Below are positions 27,503 to 34,568 of a DNA stretch of 34,568 nucleotides, one piece after another. The notes beneath the pieces are model-generated. The model was not told the DNA's origin and ran no database searches. It saw only the letters and a program-made list of their open reading frames with translations. How positions within the stretch are numbered: the stretch's first letter is position 1; every line of letters starts with the position of its first letter. The stretch is from Testudinibacter crocodili (lineage in GTDB: Bacteria > Pseudomonadota > Gammaproteobacteria > Enterobacterales > Pasteurellaceae). The translations under genes and the position numbers were made by a program. The DNA lies in NCBI GenBank assembly GCA_006228005.1, contig VDHG01000065.1, forward strand, positions 1 through 34,568, in the 5' to 3' direction.

Positions 27503-28229
27503 AAATCGCACTCCAACCACTACTAAAGTCATAATTAAGCGGCTCATCACTCGCTAACATTGCCAGTCTATGTTTCTCCGCGTTTGCAAAAGCCGCTTGC
27601 TCTTGCGCAATAATTTGTAAGATAACCGTACTAAGCAGCTCTTTTGTCATAACGACAAAGCTGTTATCCATGGTTTTCCAATTCAGATTTTCTGGCATCG
27701 ATTCAAGTTGCTGAATGCTTAAATATTGAATACGACTGGGTTCATCGCTGTGAAACCATTTTTTAACGCTATCAACGTAAACGCCGCCGTGTGTAACGGT
27801 ATAACGTTTTGCTTTGATTTGTTCCCAAATACTGGCTTGTTGTTTAGTTTTGCGTTCGTTGGCTTTGGTTTTATCTAATACCCATTTTTCACCGTCCCAG
27901 ACGTGGCAATCGCAATCGGGTTTTTTCGTTGTCGTATTTTCGGGGTAATCGCCCAGTGCAGAAATCTCAAGTGCAGTTTGGTCAATGGTGGAATACACCG
28001 CTTCGCCCCTGTGGTCGGGTTGATATTCCCAGCCGCTATCGGTGCGCACAATGGCAAAACCGCGCTTGGCTTCTGGCGGTGCGTCAAGATATGCCCCTGC
28101 GCTTAAGCCTGTGCCAATGCTCACAAACTCTGTATCGCTGTGGCTAAAAATGCCGTTTTGGTCTGCGATATAAACCGTGATTGTGCCGTCTTCAAGGGCA
28201 AAACCGTCATTATCAAATTGGATTGTCAT
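27495..28229 (-). CDS. Tail fibre accessory protein with DUF4376 domain
   Basis: The 244-residue protein has an N-terminal part that reads like a tail fibre assembly/attachment module (about 1-95: FSHSDTEFVSIGTGLSAGAYLDAPPEAKRGFAIVRTDSGWEYQPDHRGEAVYST). A WDGEKWVLD linker (about 110-120) and a C-terminal DUF4376 domain (about 125-240: IWEQIKAKRYTVTHGGVYVDSVKKWFHSDEPSRIQYLSIQ) follow. It lies 12 bases after the tail fibre gene, the place of the fibre chaperone (Mu gp50/U). A role in fibre assembly is therefore likely but not shown. Confidence 0.8.
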   Translation of the reverse strand: MTIQFDNDGFALEDGTITVYIADQNGIFSHSDTEFVSIGTGLSAGAYLDAPPEAKRGFAIVRTDSGWEYQPDHRGEAVYSTIDQTALEISALGDYPENTTTKKPDCDCHVWDGEKWVLDKTKANERKTKQQASIWEQIKAKRYTVTHGGVYVDSVKKWFHSDEPSRIQYLSIQQLESMPENLNWKTMDNSFVVMTKELLSTVILQIIAQEQAAFANAEKHRLAMLASDEPLNYDFSSGWSAIYE

Positions 28230-28241
28230 TTTTTATCTCCT

Positions 28242-28904
28242 TTAGCCTGCTAGACAGATATATTGCAGGGCGATGTTACGAGGGCGTATGCTGACGTAAG
28301 ATATTCCGTCGCCGTAAGAATTATCTGTAGCTTTAAATTTTGCATAGCCTGGATGGGTGGCGCTAATTCCGTCATGATCTGTAATTTCATGACCATCGTA
28401 TCCATTATGTGAGAATCGTCCAAGAGATAAAGCGATTGAAGTGCTATTTTGCGCACTCAAAATCGTCCGCCCGCGGTCAACACCCCGTCCATTATCCCAA
28501 CCGCGGATAAACTCACCGCGTAAATCCGGCAACGTGCCACCATATAAGCTGTATAGCACAGGATAGGTCGATTGTGAGATAGACTGCCCGCGCATGGCTA
28601 AACAGCCGGTTGGCACGGTGGTTTTGGGGTACGGTAGCGGCAGGCCGATTAAAAAGTCATAACCACCTAATTTCTGAATCGCGCGAGTCAGCTGTTCGTG
28701 ATTTGCTTTATCCGGGTTTATCCCGGCTTTTTTTAAGACATTCAGCAACTCGGCCTGTACAATATTAAACCAGTCTGCACCGGGATATGTCGGCGCGACA
28801 CCGTTGCCGCCCTCCGTGAACCATTGTGGCTCCAATGCTGATTTCAACTGTGGTTTAATACCAGGCATTACCGCAACGCCGGAACTATTATCTAATGCAT
28901 ACAT
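28242..28904 (-). CDS. Short tail fibre protein with collar domain
   Basis: With the ATG at 28904 (GAGG at 7 bases, just behind the gp48 stop) the protein has 220 residues. It starts MYALDNSSGVAVMPGIKPQLKSALEPQWFTEG. A helical GADWFNIVQAELLNVLKKAGINPDKANHEQLTRAIQKL block precedes the tail-collar motif PLPYPKTTVPTGCLAMRGQSISQSTYPVLYSLYG and LPDLRGEFIRGWDNGRGVD. The C-terminus YVSIRPRNIALQYICLAG is the usual tip. It is very short for a Mu-type fibre, which normally has several hundred residues of shaft. It may be a minimal fibre or a deletion form; there is no broken reading frame. Confidence 0.85.
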   Translation of the reverse strand: MYALDNSSGVAVMPGIKPQLKSALEPQWFTEGGNGVAPTYPGADWFNIVQAELLNVLKKAGINPDKANHEQLTRAIQKLGGYDFLIGLPLPYPKTTVPTGCLAMRGQSISQSTYPVLYSLYGGTLPDLRGEFIRGWDNGRGVDRGRTILSAQNSTSIALSLGRFSHNGYDGHEITDHDGISATHPGYAKFKATDNSYGDGISYVSIRPRNIALQYICLAG

Positions 28905-28906
28905 AC

Positions 28907-29494
28907 TTATTCCTCTTCGTAAACAAAAACCACTTCTAAATGTGAATAGCAAAAACGCTGTAAATAACACTCAATTTTTGACCGTTCAATCATAACTAAT
29001 TCATTTGTAATATCGTCCAAGCATGCTGCATTGCGAATGCTTTTTGATGTGGTGTAAATAAACACGCGCCACGCATTTTCAGGCGGATGCAACGGATAAA
29101 CACAATCTCGGCGGCAGTGGTGCGGGTGATGAGCAACGATATTAATTTCATAGCCGTTTTTTCGAGCGATATCTTGTAGATAGTGCTTGTTAAATGAGCC
29201 GACTTCATTATCTTTAGCGGTCAACGCCGCACGGCGTGATTCAATGGTGGAAATTTCCGTACCACATTCCGGCAATCCGAAAAAGGATTCCCAGTCATCT
29301 AACAACAAAAATGCATTGCTGGGTAATCGTTCATTGATGAGTTGATGCCCGGTTTGATTGTGGGTTTCAAGACTGTCGCAACGACACGCCAACAACTGCG
29401 CCAAATAACTGTCCGGCGTGCGATTCCACGCCAAACCAGGCGGCAGCAGTTTGAGTGCGGCATCAAGATAGTGTTTTTGCATTACGCTTGCCAT
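28907..29494 (-). CDS. Mu gp48-like baseplate protein (DUF2313)
   Basis: The protein of up to 195 residues matches the DUF2313/YmfQ family that joins baseplate and tail fibres (P2 gpI position). It shows HYLDAALKLLPPGLAWNRTPDSYLAQLLACRCDSLE near the N-terminus and LLLDDWESFFGLPECG at about residue 63, the family signature. Two starts are possible: 29494, or 29482 where the ATG overlaps the gp47 stop as TAATG. Neither has a strong ribosome-binding site, so coupling to gp47 is likely. Gene order gp47-gp48-fibre is that of Mu. Confidence 0.85.
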   Translation of the reverse strand: MASVMQKHYLDAALKLLPPGLAWNRTPDSYLAQLLACRCDSLETHNQTGHQLINERLPSNAFLLLDDWESFFGLPECGTEISTIESRRAALTAKDNEVGSFNKHYLQDIARKNGYEINIVAHHPHHCRRDCVYPLHPPENAWRVFIYTTSKSIRNAACLDDITNELVMIERSKIECYLQRFCYSHLEVVFVYEEE

Positions 29495-30552
29495 GTGATA
29501 TTTCCCAGCATCACAATTTGATTGCTAGCCAACTGCACGTCCGCCGTCGGCATAAGCACGCTGTTATCGGTTTCGCCGATAACATTCGAAATCGTCGCAC
29601 GCAAATGCGATAAATACACTTTTCCACCGGGCTCGACTGAAGCAAATAGCGTCGCAAGTGCAGTGATAATTTTTTGTTTAAGCTCAAGGGTATTCGGTAC
29701 AAGCCGAATCGTCAGGTTTAAGCGATTGACCGCGGGCGCAAACACAAACAGCTCGACATTGGCAGGCATGCCCTCCCACAGATTCGTTATTGGGTTTTTA
29801 TGACCGCTGATATGCCGCTTAACGCTATCAATCTGTTGTGCGGTCGGTAAAATCGTCGCTTGATTATCCATCACAAACGCCACGCCCACGGTGCCGCCCC
29901 CTTGCCAGCGTGGAAAACACCACGCACGGGTTACACCCGACACCTCTTTTGCCCAACGCACATAATCGTAAGCCGAGCCGCCGGCAGGCGGATATTGAAC
30001 CCGATAGATTAAGCGACCAAGTAATGATGACAATGATTCAATATCGGTGCCGCCGCTGAGGGCTTTCACCGTCGCATTGGGTTTTACGCCTAAAATGGCA
30101 GTGGTTAAATTGATCGCACTTTCGGCCTCAACATTGCCTTGTGTGCCCTCAATTTCACATCGCACATGAATCTCATTTGTGCCGATGCGGACTGCTGTTG
30201 TTGCGGTAGCAATAAAATGCAGCCCGCTAAGGGTATGTTTAAATACGGTATCTTTGGGGATTTCGCTGTTGCTGACCGCCTCGACAACGATAATACCCTC
30301 GGCGGCAGTTGCTGCTTTACGTGCAATGCCGCGATAAGCACAATGCTCAAGCAAATAAGCTTCATCGGCGGCAGTCGGGATAATCTGCCGTGCCAACCAA
30401 TCAAGGTGCATATGCTCACCGGCACTTAATCCGGCTTCGATTCGAGCCAGCACTGAAAGCACATTGTTGCGCCTCACTGTCGGCAATCGATGCTGAATGT
30501 GCTGCTCCGCCTGCTTGATTAATTGTGATAACGTCGGGGATTGATATGCCAC
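29482..30552 (-). CDS. Mu gp47-like baseplate protein (gpJ family, GTG start)
   Basis: The 356-residue protein is the baseplate J-like component, which forms the baseplate wedge. It begins with GTG directly after the gp46 stop (TAAGTG) and has GGAG at 8 bases. Family features are the N-terminal LIKQAEQHIQHRLP, LDWLARQIIPTAADEAYLLEHCAYRGI (about 52-78), the middle GTQGNVEAESAINL, LSGGTDIESLSSLLGRLIYRVQYPPAGGSAYDYVRWAKEVSGVTRAWCFPRWQGGGTVGVAFV, which is the most conserved part, and a C-terminal domain to NIT WQA. Length and order agree with Mu gp47. Confidence 0.92.
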   Translation of the reverse strand: MAYQSPTLSQLIKQAEQHIQHRLPTVRRNNVLSVLARIEAGLSAGEHMHLDWLARQIIPTAADEAYLLEHCAYRGIARKAATAAEGIIVVEAVSNSEIPKDTVFKHTLSGLHFIATATTAVRIGTNEIHVRCEIEGTQGNVEAESAINLTTAILGVKPNATVKALSGGTDIESLSSLLGRLIYRVQYPPAGGSAYDYVRWAKEVSGVTRAWCFPRWQGGGTVGVAFVMDNQATILPTAQQIDSVKRHISGHKNPITNLWEGMPANVELFVFAPAVNRLNLTIRLVPNTLELKQKIITALATLFASVEPGGKVYLSHLRATISNVIGETDNSVLMPTADVQLASNQIVMLGNITWQA

Positions 30553-30966
30553 TTAGATGCTCCAGTTTGCGCTAAACGTACGTTGTTCTTTGCTCCCATC
30601 GAGCAACGTTACAATAATCGTTAACAGCAGAACTGAAGTTTGGGGATTGGTTGCAAAGACTTGATAGCCTTTGACTTCGCCATCTGTAATCAGCCATGCC
30701 AACGCGTCAGTTGCGTAGCGTTGTGCGTCGTCTAACACAGATTGTAGTTGTTTTTCGCGCGAAAGTGTCCAGAGTTTAGAGCCGGTTTGTTGGTGAGTAT
30801 CCTCGTTAAACGAGTCACCCCACCAGCCACGCTCACCGCCGACACGCAAATCGGTAAATAGCGAAATAATTATCGCCGTCGTTAAACTATCGTCTAGCAC
30901 TAACTCGTCACTGAGGATAACTAAATCACCGTTACCATCTTTCCACGTTAGTGCTAAATCTGACAT
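30553..30966 (-). CDS. Mu gp46-like baseplate protein (gpW/gp25-like position)
   Basis: The 137-residue protein carries the GP46 family pattern: ALTWKDGNGDLVILSDELVLDDSLTTAIIISLFTDLR at 5-41, GERGWWGDSF (about 44-53), SKLWTLSREKQLQSVLDDAQRYATDALAWLI. In Mu-type contractile tails it occupies the sheath-baseplate junction place of P2 W. It lies 8 bases after gp45 and abuts gp47 without a gap. Recognition and order agree. Confidence 0.9.
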   Translation of the reverse strand: MSDLALTWKDGNGDLVILSDELVLDDSLTTAIIISLFTDLRVGGERGWWGDSFNEDTHQQTGSKLWTLSREKQLQSVLDDAQRYATDALAWLITDGEVKGYQVFATNPQTSVLLLTIIVTLLDGSKEQRTFSANWSI

Positions 30967-30974
30967 TTTCCCAC

Positions 30975-31502
30975 CTACACTGGTTTACCCGGTCCTTTCT
31001 CGTGGTCGTGGTTTTTACCGCTGATACCGCCCGAGATATGATCTGCTGCTGTTGATGTTCCTACAATATCAACATCGCCGGAAAAGTGAGTCTGTGGCGT
31101 TTCAAACAACACCGACTGCTCGGCATTGACGGTAAATTTTTTGCAGGTTAGGATGGCTTCGCCATTTTCGGTGAGTAACAGCTGATGCCCTTCGGCGTGA
31201 TAGACCACTGTGTCACCTGATTTCAACGCCGTCGGGCGCACGCCTTTATCGTCCACTACAATTGCCACCAAATGCGAACGCTTGCCGCCCACTGATACCA
31301 CAATTGCCTCACCTGCTTTGGGAAAAGAGCTAAAACCATAATTCTGAAACCGCTCCACATCGTCTGCCACTTCATCTGATTGTAGCCGCAGTTGGAGATT
31401 TTGCCGTGCCAACCCATCCGTCACAATCGACACCACCGCACGGCTAATCATTAATTTCAAATTGCGTTTAATCGGGCTTAAAATACGATTTAAACCTTGC
31501 AT
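30975..31502 (-). CDS. Mu gp45-like baseplate spike protein (gpV family)
   Basis: The 175-residue protein is the membrane-piercing spike at the tail tip. It has the N-terminal OB-like part (RAVVSIVTDGLARQNLQLRLQSDEVADDVERFQNYGFSSFPKAGEAIVVSVGGKRSHLVAIVVDD, 21-85) and a beta-rich repeat region (GDTVVYHAEGHQLLLTENGEAILTCKKFTVNAEQ). Near the C-terminus comes the His-x-His apex (His165 and His167 in KNHDHEKGPGKPV), which binds an iron ion in P2 and Mu spikes. It follows the second part of gene P by 14 bases. Confidence 0.92.
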   Translation of the reverse strand: MQGLNRILSPIKRNLKLMISRAVVSIVTDGLARQNLQLRLQSDEVADDVERFQNYGFSSFPKAGEAIVVSVGGKRSHLVAIVVDDKGVRPTALKSGDTVVYHAEGHQLLLTENGEAILTCKKFTVNAEQSVLFETPQTHFSGDVDIVGTSTAADHISGGISGKNHDHEKGPGKPV

Positions 31503-31516
31503 TATGACTCCTTTAT

Positions 31517-31945
31517 TTACGAGAGACTGAGTTCAGGAACATTATCGCTGCTGGATTTTTTCGCTTTTTTCTTGCTGCTGTCTTTTAACGCCTCCGGCGG
31601 TTCATTAAACGCATCTCGATGCATTAACGTCATTTCCGTACGCGTGCCGCTGTCGTCCAATGTATAACGGCAATCAACAATCAACCGCTCTTCTTTATTT
31701 ACGCCGAGCGCAGGAGCATCGAGCACAATTAACTCATTCGGCAGCCAAAGCGAGCTGTCAGCTTTAAACCACCCTTGCACAATCGCCGTCGAGCGTTTTG
31801 CCTCAGCGTTGTTACGACTCATCTCCCACATCGCTCTCTGATAGCCGGTTGTCCCCGTCATATTGTCATCAGCAATAATGACAACAGGGCGATAGCGGGT
31901 AATTTTGCTATCTTTTACTTCCACTTTTAAGCCGCTTGCACTCAT
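31517..31945 (-). CDS. Mu gp44/P-like hub protein, C-terminal part as a separate gene
   Basis: These 142 residues correspond to the C-terminal domain of the Mu P (gp44) tail hub: RYRPVVIIADDNMTGTTGYQRAMWEMSRNNAEAKRSTAIVQGW (18-60) followed by LWLPNELIVLDAPALGVNKEERLIVDCRYTLDDSGTRTEMTLMHRDAF. Mu and most relatives encode this in one gene with the preceding domain. Here it has its own ATG, six bases behind AGGAG, while the upstream frame ends TAA four bases before it. The Lys/Ser-rich tail (KDSSKKKAKKSSSDN) is also typical. It is intact and probably a real, separately translated chain. Confidence 0.85.
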   Translation of the reverse strand: MSASGLKVEVKDSKITRYRPVVIIADDNMTGTTGYQRAMWEMSRNNAEAKRSTAIVQGWFKADSSLWLPNELIVLDAPALGVNKEERLIVDCRYTLDDSGTRTEMTLMHRDAFNEPPEALKDSSKKKAKKSSSDNVPELSLS

Positions 31946-31946
31946 T

Positions 31947-32792
31947 TTAATCTCCTAGGGGTAGTTCACTTTCATCTTTGGTTTGTTTATCACCTTTCGC
32001 CCCGCCTTGTTCGGCATCGCCGATAATACGGTAAAGTGAAAACCGCTGCGCCCACGAATCCGTGACTTCCAGTGACAGCAAATTTTGCCCTAAAATAAGA
32101 TTACCCACCTTAGTTTTGCCTGGATCAGTGAACACCAAATTGCCGTCCACATCAGAGGTCACTAACACGCCCTTATGTCTTGCTGCTTTACTCAAGGTAT
32201 CAAATGCCGTTTCGCCAGGCTCTACCTGCCAAACAGGAATCACTTCCGTTGCACCGGCTTCCGTAGCCACCCAAACCACATTAATGCCAAACGGCTTGCA
32301 AATGGTTTCGGCGATTTGTTTTAGCGTTTGTCCCTTAAATTGATAGCTGGAGTGGATCACCGCACAATCGACTAAATCGGCGGTTTTATCGCGACCGCTG
32401 ACGGCAACTTCTTTATTTTCGCCCTCAATACGCTGACGCAGTTCGTCAAGATAGCCGGTGATCACCGTTTGTCCGCCCATTTTTAAAATTAATGATGAGC
32501 CGGCTTTCAACACCGAAACATCATCTTCGGGTCGTACTGCAATCCCCAGATCAAACTGGCCACTCATCGCTTCCAGCGAACGGAAAACCGACAGCGTTTT
32601 CCAGCCGCTAAAAATTTTACCGTTTAAAAACAACTCAACTTTAGTATCAGTCAGTTTTTCTTGTTGCTCATTTCCCTGCGCTTGGGTTGCCAATTGTTGC
32701 TTCGCTGCACGCTGCTTCTGCGCTAATGCCAAATCTTCCGGATAATGCGCTAACAAGCGATCGTCAACTAGCGATAGATCTCTCTCAGTCAT
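31947..32792 (-). CDS. Mu gp44/P-like hub protein, N-terminal part
   Basis: The 281-residue chain holds the first domains of the tail hub (gpD/gp27-like): KVELFLNGKIFSGWKTLSVFRSLEAMSGQFDLGIAVRP (48-85), GYLDELRQRIEGENKEVAVSGRDKTADLVDCAVI, and VWQVEPGETAFDTLSKAARHKGVLVTSDVDGNLVFTDP. It starts at ATG 32792 with GAGG and overlaps the gp43 stop as ATGA. Compared with Mu P it has an extra, charged N-terminus of about 47 residues and stops early (DESELPLGD). The rest of the domain is encoded by the next gene. Confidence 0.88.
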   Translation of the reverse strand: MTERDLSLVDDRLLAHYPEDLALAQKQRAAKQQLATQAQGNEQQEKLTDTKVELFLNGKIFSGWKTLSVFRSLEAMSGQFDLGIAVRPEDDVSVLKAGSSLILKMGGQTVITGYLDELRQRIEGENKEVAVSGRDKTADLVDCAVIHSSYQFKGQTLKQIAETICKPFGINVVWVATEAGATEVIPVWQVEPGETAFDTLSKAARHKGVLVTSDVDGNLVFTDPGKTKVGNLILGQNLLSLEVTDSWAQRFSLYRIIGDAEQGGAKGDKQTKDESELPLGD

Positions 32793-34255
32793 TGCAACAC
32801 CTCTATTTCTGTTCCGCCCAAGCAAAAGAGAGGATGTTTAATCCCATTGCGCAACGCTAACCGTTTCCATGTTGTTGCATTGCCAGTGTATTGATGCTCG
32901 ATCACCAACGCAGGGAATGTATCTTTCAGCGTAACAGTTGTGGTGTTTGGCAACCGCTCACTACGGGCGCGTAAATCCTCAAATACGGCACTGCGATAAT
33001 CTGCCAACGCCGTATAACCTGACAGCTGTCCGGCATCGGCTGCATCCAACATAATATTTTCTAAGTTATCATCAAATTGTGTCGCAAAATGCGTAATATC
33101 ACTTTTTGATTCCACAATCGATATTTCCATATTTTCCGATGTTTTTTTCTGAGCGACTGATGTGGTGACGGCATTTACAATAATGCGAGCCTGCTCAATA
33201 ATCGCTACACTTAATACATACCGCGCCAACACACACTCAACCTTGGCCGTTAACAATGATTTGAGCGTGATTTGCGTTATCACTGATGACTGCATTGTTA
33301 TCGAGCTATATTGCGAGACCAACTCATTTAATACCTTCATTTGTTTTGTTCCAGCATCAACACTGCCTGCGACCTCATTTTTTAAGGTTTTCACCTTCGC
33401 AATATTTAAATTATTTAACCTAGCGTTAAGCCTTGTTATATCGGCCTGATGCACTTCATTTTTATTTTGCTTATATTGTATTATGCCGTCTCTCAGTGAT
33501 GCGATACTGGATAAAGTTGCCCTAGGGCTGCTTGATACTGTTGTTGTTAAAGTGCTATTTAAATTAATACCCATATTTAACCGAATAATATTCTGCAATT
33601 CAGCCGCCAACATTGACGGTGACAACACCAATACATCAATTCGATTTTTAAATGACGTTAACTTATCTTTAGCATCACCAAACATGCCGACAACACTTCT
33701 TACACCTTCAAAAATTGATTCGACAAAGTTGATAACCGCATCAACCAAATCCAATATCGGATTATCACTAACAAATGCCAGTACATCAGACACAGTTTCT
33801 AGTAATTCCGCAAATTCGTTCGACAATGCATTGAGCGCATCCGTGTAACCGGATAAAGCTGAAAAAAGGGTATCAGTCGCAACTTCAGGTGCATTTTCTT
33901 CAAACGCCGGAACAAAGGTAATATCAAATCGGGTCACACGTTGATGCGCGGTTGAGTGCGTCGCTTTGTAATCTTCCAGCAAGACATCAACTTCGCCAAA
34001 ATACGGGTGCTTCAACACGCCTTTACCCGATTTTTCTAACGCTTTAATCAGGCGTTCCGCTTGCTCAATATGGTCATCACCCACCACCAAACAGCGCACA
34101 TAATACGCACGTAACCGCTTACCCAAATCTTCGGTCAATCCCTCTTCGCGCAACGGATATTCGTGTTTTACCAAGCGTCGACCACCGTTAATGCCTTGCT
34201 CATCTTCAATTAAGAATGCCACACCACGGAAAGACCCCTTACCTGTGATTTTCAT
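32789..34255 (-). CDS. Mu gp43/N-like DNA circularisation/tail protein
   Basis: The 488-residue protein has the DNA_circ_N domain at the N-terminus: GSFRGVAFLIEDEQGINGGRRLVKHEYPLREEGLTEDLGKRLRAYYVRCLVVGDDHIEQAERLI (7-71), followed by FDITFVPAFEENAP. The long middle (about 150-430) is helical and Ile/Leu/Asn-rich and looks AT-richer than the ends. The C-terminus (ALVIEHQYTGNATTWKRLALRNGIKHPLFCLGGTEIEVLQ) is conserved again. Length agrees with Mu N (491). It starts one base inside the tape measure stop (TGATG). Confidence 0.9.
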   Translation of the reverse strand: MKITGKGSFRGVAFLIEDEQGINGGRRLVKHEYPLREEGLTEDLGKRLRAYYVRCLVVGDDHIEQAERLIKALEKSGKGVLKHPYFGEVDVLLEDYKATHSTAHQRVTRFDITFVPAFEENAPEVATDTLFSALSGYTDALNALSNEFAELLETVSDVLAFVSDNPILDLVDAVINFVESIFEGVRSVVGMFGDAKDKLTSFKNRIDVLVLSPSMLAAELQNIIRLNMGINLNSTLTTTVSSSPRATLSSIASLRDGIIQYKQNKNEVHQADITRLNARLNNLNIAKVKTLKNEVAGSVDAGTKQMKVLNELVSQYSSITMQSSVITQITLKSLLTAKVECVLARYVLSVAIIEQARIIVNAVTTSVAQKKTSENMEISIVESKSDITHFATQFDDNLENIMLDAADAGQLSGYTALADYRSAVFEDLRARSERLPNTTTVTLKDTFPALVIEHQYTGNATTWKRLALRNGIKHPLFCLGGTEIEVLQ

Positions 34256-34568
34256 CAGTTGCCCCCATTAAGTTGACGCCCGGTATAGCCGGTTTGGGTT
34301 AAGATTTCTAACGCACTTTTGGTAACACCTGATGTATTTGCTGACGCATTTGCTGTTACGCTAAATCCCTGTGGGGCTGATATTTTGACGTTAATCTTGC
34401 CATCCAATGTCGTTTTATTCTCTAATTCACCTGCTTTACTGTGATATTTCATCACTAGGTCATCGACAAATTGCTCTTTTTTTGATGCCCGTTGCTGATA
34501 TTGTTCTTCGGTGTATGCGCCCAATTCAAAATGCGTTGCAGGGGCTTTATTATTTTTATCATCCTGTA
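34255..34568 (-). CDS. Tail tape measure protein, C-terminal end only
   Basis: The frame stays open to the window edge (last codons read QDDKNNKAPATHFELGAYTEEQ), so this is the end of a longer gene; the TTG at 34524 is not needed as a start. The visible 104 residues contain a helical QQRASKKEQFVDDLVMKYHSKAGELE segment and a short beta part (TTLDGKINVKISAPQGFSVTANAS) typical of the tails of tape measure proteins. Position directly before gp43 is that of Mu gp42, the tape measure. The identification rests mainly on position. Confidence 0.65.
   Translation of the reverse strand, partial: QDDKNNKAPATHFELGAYTEEQYQQRASKKEQFVDDLVMKYHSKAGELENKTTLDGKINVKISAPQGFSVTANASANTSGVTKSALEILTQTGYTGRQLNGGN

Larger units (their letters stand above)
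26003..34568 (-). mobile_element. Mu-like prophage, right (tail) part, continuing past the window
   Basis: Ten consecutive minus-strand genes follow the phage Mu order from the tape measure protein through gp43/N, gp44/P, gp45, gp46, gp47, gp48 and the tail fibre genes, with stop-start overlaps typical of phage late operons. The host-type uptake signal is absent from this segment. The left part (repressor, transposase, head genes) must lie beyond base 34568. The lower boundary is an estimate. Confidence 0.9.

Noticed and set aside
29838-30429. Plus-strand frames opposite gp47
   Set aside because: They are shadows of the baseplate gene without starts or family signatures.

Overview
The window comes from a member of the Pasteurellaceae. 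The 9-base uptake signal of the Haemophilus influenzae type (AAGTGCGGT or its complement) occurs 28 times by eye count between 1 and 25.9 kb. The gene clusters (rpsF-priB-rpsR-rplI; yceD-rpmF-plsX-fabHDG-acpP-fabF; ygfB-pepP-ubiH-ubiI; zapA-ssrS-ygfA; zipA-ligA; cysZ) are gammaproteobacterial, and their proteins read like those of H. influenzae and E. coli. The genus cannot be fixed from this sequence alone; the family and the Hin-type uptake-signal clade are well supported.

Layout: 0.1-1.6 kb is a minus-strand ribosomal protein operon with the primosome gene priB. 1.8-8.2 kb is a minus-strand operon for L32 and fatty acid/phospholipid synthesis, starting at yceD and ending at fabF, punctuated by hairpins around acpP. 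8.4-10.0 kb holds psd and an fklB-type prolyl isomerase on the plus strand. 10.2-13.2 kb is a plus-strand pair: an unusual argininosuccinate-lyase-like enzyme and a Dcu-type C4-dicarboxylate transporter. 13.3-18.2 kb runs on the minus strand: ygfB, pepP, ubiH, ubiI, and at the end an overlapping DUF4160/DUF2442 pair. 18.3-19.5 kb is zapA, 6S RNA and 5-formyl-THF cyclo-ligase on the plus strand. 19.6-22.9 kb is zipA-ligA (minus). 23.2-25.9 kb carries cysZ, cysK and a YagU-like membrane protein (plus).

From about 26.0 kb to the window edge lies the right part of a Mu-like prophage on the minus strand. It contains, in Mu order, the end of the tape measure protein, gp43/N, gp44/P (split into two reading frames), gp45, gp46, gp47, gp48, a short collar-type tail fibre protein, a DUF4376 protein and a permuted NlpC/P60-like enzyme. 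An AT-rich, unrecognised gene with its own promoter follows, at the place where Mu carries accessory genes. Two 11-base direct repeats spaced 23 bases apart, next to a TG dinucleotide at 26003, are a candidate transposase-binding end. The prophage segment has no perfect uptake signal, in sharp contrast to the host DNA.

The best candidates for something undescribed are the lyase-transporter pair, whose enzyme departs from argininosuccinate lyase in two active-site loops, and the accessory gene at the prophage end. I see no CRISPR array, rRNA gene or tRNA gene.
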